From positions 1 through 64,000 of the forward strand of contig CAJNOQ010000076.1 of NCBI GenBank assembly GCA_905250885.1: 64,000 bases of DNA. The letters are read 5' to 3'. The position numbers and the translations under genes are program-made. Within the stretch, counting starts at the first letter, position 1; each line of letters starts with the position of its first letter. Below the pieces are notes generated by a model. It was not told the DNA's origin. It searched no databases and saw only the letters and a list, made by a program, of their open reading frames with translations. Shown here piece by piece: positions 61,601-64,000 of the stretch. The DNA comes from Didymodactylos carnosus (taxonomy: Eukaryota > Rotifera > Eurotatoria > Philodinida > Philodinidae).

Positions 61601-63619
61601 CAAGTTAGTTTTGATTTCATGACTGACTGTATTCGTGGCTCTTGTTCTTCAATTGTTTATACTTCTTCCACCCGAACAGGCAATTGCATGTATTTAGCGT
61701 GTTCATCCAATTTTTTTATTATCAAAGTAATCTATTAAATAATTATCGTCTGTCTGGAAAGTTTTCTTATACAATCATAAAAAAAAAAAAGGATGGTTGC
61801 GTTAATTTTTCTCGACGTTAGTATGTATAGATATACGGTATTTTTAATTGAAAAAAAAAAATAATAGAAGGCAGTTTTTCTTTTTCCTTATGCAAATGTT
61901 TCCGTCGACATGGTTTTTTTATCTAATAAATGTTCAAAAAAAGTGAAAGAAAATTCTTCTCCCTATAGTTTAATTGAGGTGTCTATTTAGATGATTACAC
62001 TACATACACTAACACTTTTACATACTGTTAAAGATATTTTTTTTAGTCTGACTGAATATGCATGCTCGTAAGGATAAAAAACGTTGTGGATTAAAATCTA
62101 ATAATAAAAACTTTCGTATAAATTTGCGAGTGTATTTAAACTTGAAAATTACACGGTAGTTTAACTAAAATATTTATATTTTTTAATAGTTAAATATAAC
62201 AAGTTTTTTTTCTTTTTTTAGTTCATTAGCGCCAACGAATGTGAATATTGAAAATGGAATTGATTTGAACACATCAAAAACTATACCAGTAAGGTTAAAT
62301 ATGATTATTTTTATAGTTTCTCGATATATTTTCAAAAATGTTACTCTACACTGTAGTATGTTAAGTCTCTATTAACCTTTTTTTTGTTCTTTTTTTAGCG
62401 TACATCAAAAATTACTAAACATCAACAAGAAAAATATAGTTTAGCAGAACGTAATCCAGGTGCATTTTTTGAAGAAGTAAAGAGAAGATTATTGCACGTG
62501 TTAGCTGAACAAGAAAAACGAAATTCTCTAATTACAACAACAACAACAGATATGAGATTATCACAATCATTAAATATAAAAAATAAGGTAATACAAGAAA
62601 TTTTCGAATAAAACACCTAAAAATTATCAAATTCTCTTTTATTTTCAGTCATTTTCTTTCAATGATCGAACAAAAGTGTGTACAACAATGATTGATGATG
62701 ATTCGTTAGCTGTTATTGATAATCAGATTAATCGTACGATACCTGATGCTGATAATATTTTATTTAGTGAAAATAATAATCATACACGATTAAATGTAAA
62801 TAGTACAGTATATCCTCGACAACGATATCGTCAACGTAATATAGACGATTCAATAATAAACACAACAAAAGTATTGGATTCAAATAATTCATTCCAAAAA
62901 CCATTGACAAGAACAAGTGGATATAAACGAAATTCTGTACATGAACGATCAACACCATATAATATGGGATGTTCAACGTTAAGAAGTTTTACAACATCTG
63001 ATTCTGGCGTCTCAACGGGTGGATCAGAAAAGTAAATTTTGCTTAAGTTCTATATAGGCTATTTATAAATGTAACGATGCTTTTTGTTTTATAGAAATTA
63101 CGACATGTTTTTATCAGTGGCAACGTCCTCATCGATAGGTGCCACACCTTTTGAAACAACACAACCACCCACGCCATCAATTACGTCAGTTAAAAGGTAA
63201 AGTACATGTTGTCAACCTCTCTGTTATGTGTTAACCATAAATGTTCTTAATTATGTTTAGAAGAAATATCATGGCAGAATCGATCGGTGTTGTATGTTAT
63301 CCATCTTTAGACTCAAAAAGACCAATTATGTCGTTTATAAAATTTCAACAACATTTTAATGACCAAATCACATTTAAGGAGTTTAAAGAATTGTTCAAGA
63401 GGGCAGATACTCACAGGTAAGATTGTGTGTAGAAGAGATGATTGTCTATTTATGAGATTCTAAGTAATATATTTATATTTGTTTAGATGTTTTTTCAAAA
63501 CAACGTGTACAGCCGACATTAATATTGAAAAATTTGTATTTTTAGAATTAACAAGTGATGATGATATAGTACCATTTTTTGATGGTAAAATAATTTTGCA
63601 ATTGGACAAAATTAATTAA
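58665..63619 (+). CDS. AXIN: Axin, Wnt/beta-catenin destruction-complex scaffold
   Basis: Exons: 58658-59356 (ATG at 58665), 60003-60059, 62222-62288, 62399-62587, 62649-63031, 63095-63196, 63261-63416 and 63487-63619. Frame holds, giving 592 residues from this ATG (human AXIN1 is 862). Residues about 52-168 are an RGS domain (FYKYMKNENLTYVLEFYLAC ... YPKFLLV), which in Axin binds APC. Residues 290-313 (RNPGAFFEEVKRRLLHVLAE) match the GSK3-binding helix of vertebrate Axin. A helix at about 353-367 might be the beta-catenin-binding segment, but is weak. The C-terminus, about 505-591, is a DIX domain (TFKEFKELFKRA, DDDIVPFFDGKI), which polymerises with Dishevelled. The protein acts in the cytoplasm to bring GSK3 and CK1 to beta-catenin. 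An N-terminal tankyrase-binding motif is not seen. Exon 1 begins at a splice acceptor, so the true start may lie further upstream. Confidence 0.9.
61502..61562 (+). other. Possible cassette exon inside the long Axin intron
   Basis: This 61-bp stretch is bounded by a strong acceptor (GTTTTATACTCAG) and a strong donor (GTAAGT) and is open when joined to the preceding Axin exon. However, 61 is not a multiple of three and its inclusion would shift the frame of the following RGS-to-DIX exons. It could be an alternative exon, a poison exon or chance. Confidence 0.3.
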
Positions 63620-64000
63620 AATGTACTGTGTTTTGTTCTTTTCTTTAATTTATGATAATCGAGGTCAACGTTTTTCCATAGTGAACGTCAGATAATTGAT
63701 TTTTTATTCCAATACATAGCTTCTTTAATCTAGGAATGATATTTGAGTCAGATAGATATCAATATTATCATATTTTTCGATATTTGATATTTATCACATT
63801 TATCAACGTGTTATAAGAGAGTATTTTTTTTCTTATATTCATTGCTTGTTGTTATCGTTTATTTTTTTCTATATTTCTTATGATTATGGAAAATATTTAT
63901 ATAACAGAGAATCTTTATGTTCAGTGCCTTTTTTGTTTCTCTCTTTTACAAAGTATATATAAAACAAGATTAAAAGTAAAATACATAAAACTCGACGTTC
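63620..64000. other. Downstream flank of Axin
   Basis: This holds the Axin 3' UTR. It is AT-rich with no second gene visible before the window ends. Confidence 0.55.

Noticed and set aside
1-64000. CRISPR arrays, bacterial operons, rRNA or tRNA genes, LTR or virus-like elements
   Set aside because: I looked for regularly spaced direct repeats, Shine-Dalgarno-led gene trains, conserved tRNA boxes, long terminal direct repeats and capsid or protease motifs, and saw none.

Overview
The window looks like nuclear DNA of a small invertebrate animal. It is very AT-rich. Its genes are broken by short GT-AG introns, many of about 50-65 bp, and they encode typical metazoan proteins: Axin, DEK, an RNF144-type RBR ubiquitin ligase, myosin regulatory light chains and an acyl-CoA-binding protein. 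A rotifer-like (for example bdelloid) genome would fit, but that is an inference; nothing in the sequence fixes the species. I see no bacterial operon, CRISPR array, rRNA or tRNA gene, and no LTR or virus-like element.

Layout. From 1 to 27 kb it is gene-poor. It holds an intronless four-EF-hand calmodulin-like gene (2213-2971, minus) and two myosin regulatory light chain genes facing each other tail to tail (19382-20011 plus; 22597-23368 minus). Between them lie transposon remains: several long-terminal-inverted-repeat elements flanked by TA, and a complete-ended but internally decayed hAT element at 11395-12119 with an 8-bp target duplication. From 27 to 46 kb it is gene-dense. It holds a 12-exon DEK gene (27347-29841), a nine-exon RNF144-like ligase (31198-32779), an intronless ACBP (33694-33945, minus), a LINE reverse transcriptase fragment, and a 23-exon gene for a 1,298-residue helical-repeat protein (35925-45476, minus) whose introns carry three fold-back elements. 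From 46 to 58 kb I find no gene, only inverted-repeat elements and decayed sequence. From 58.6 kb to the end lies an Axin gene with RGS domain, GSK3-binding helix and DIX domain.

How it fits together. The genes do not form a pathway. The three EF-hand genes share calcium-linked or actomyosin biology, DEK is nuclear chromatin, RNF144 is membrane-tethered ubiquitination, ACBP is acyl-CoA carriage, and Axin is the Wnt scaffold. I rebuilt exon boundaries by hand; reading frame is kept through every junction of the proposed models. The main unusual signal is the density of TA-flanked inverted-repeat elements (about ten in 64 kb). Several sit in introns, and one makes up almost all of its intron. 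I did not find a convincing new biological system.
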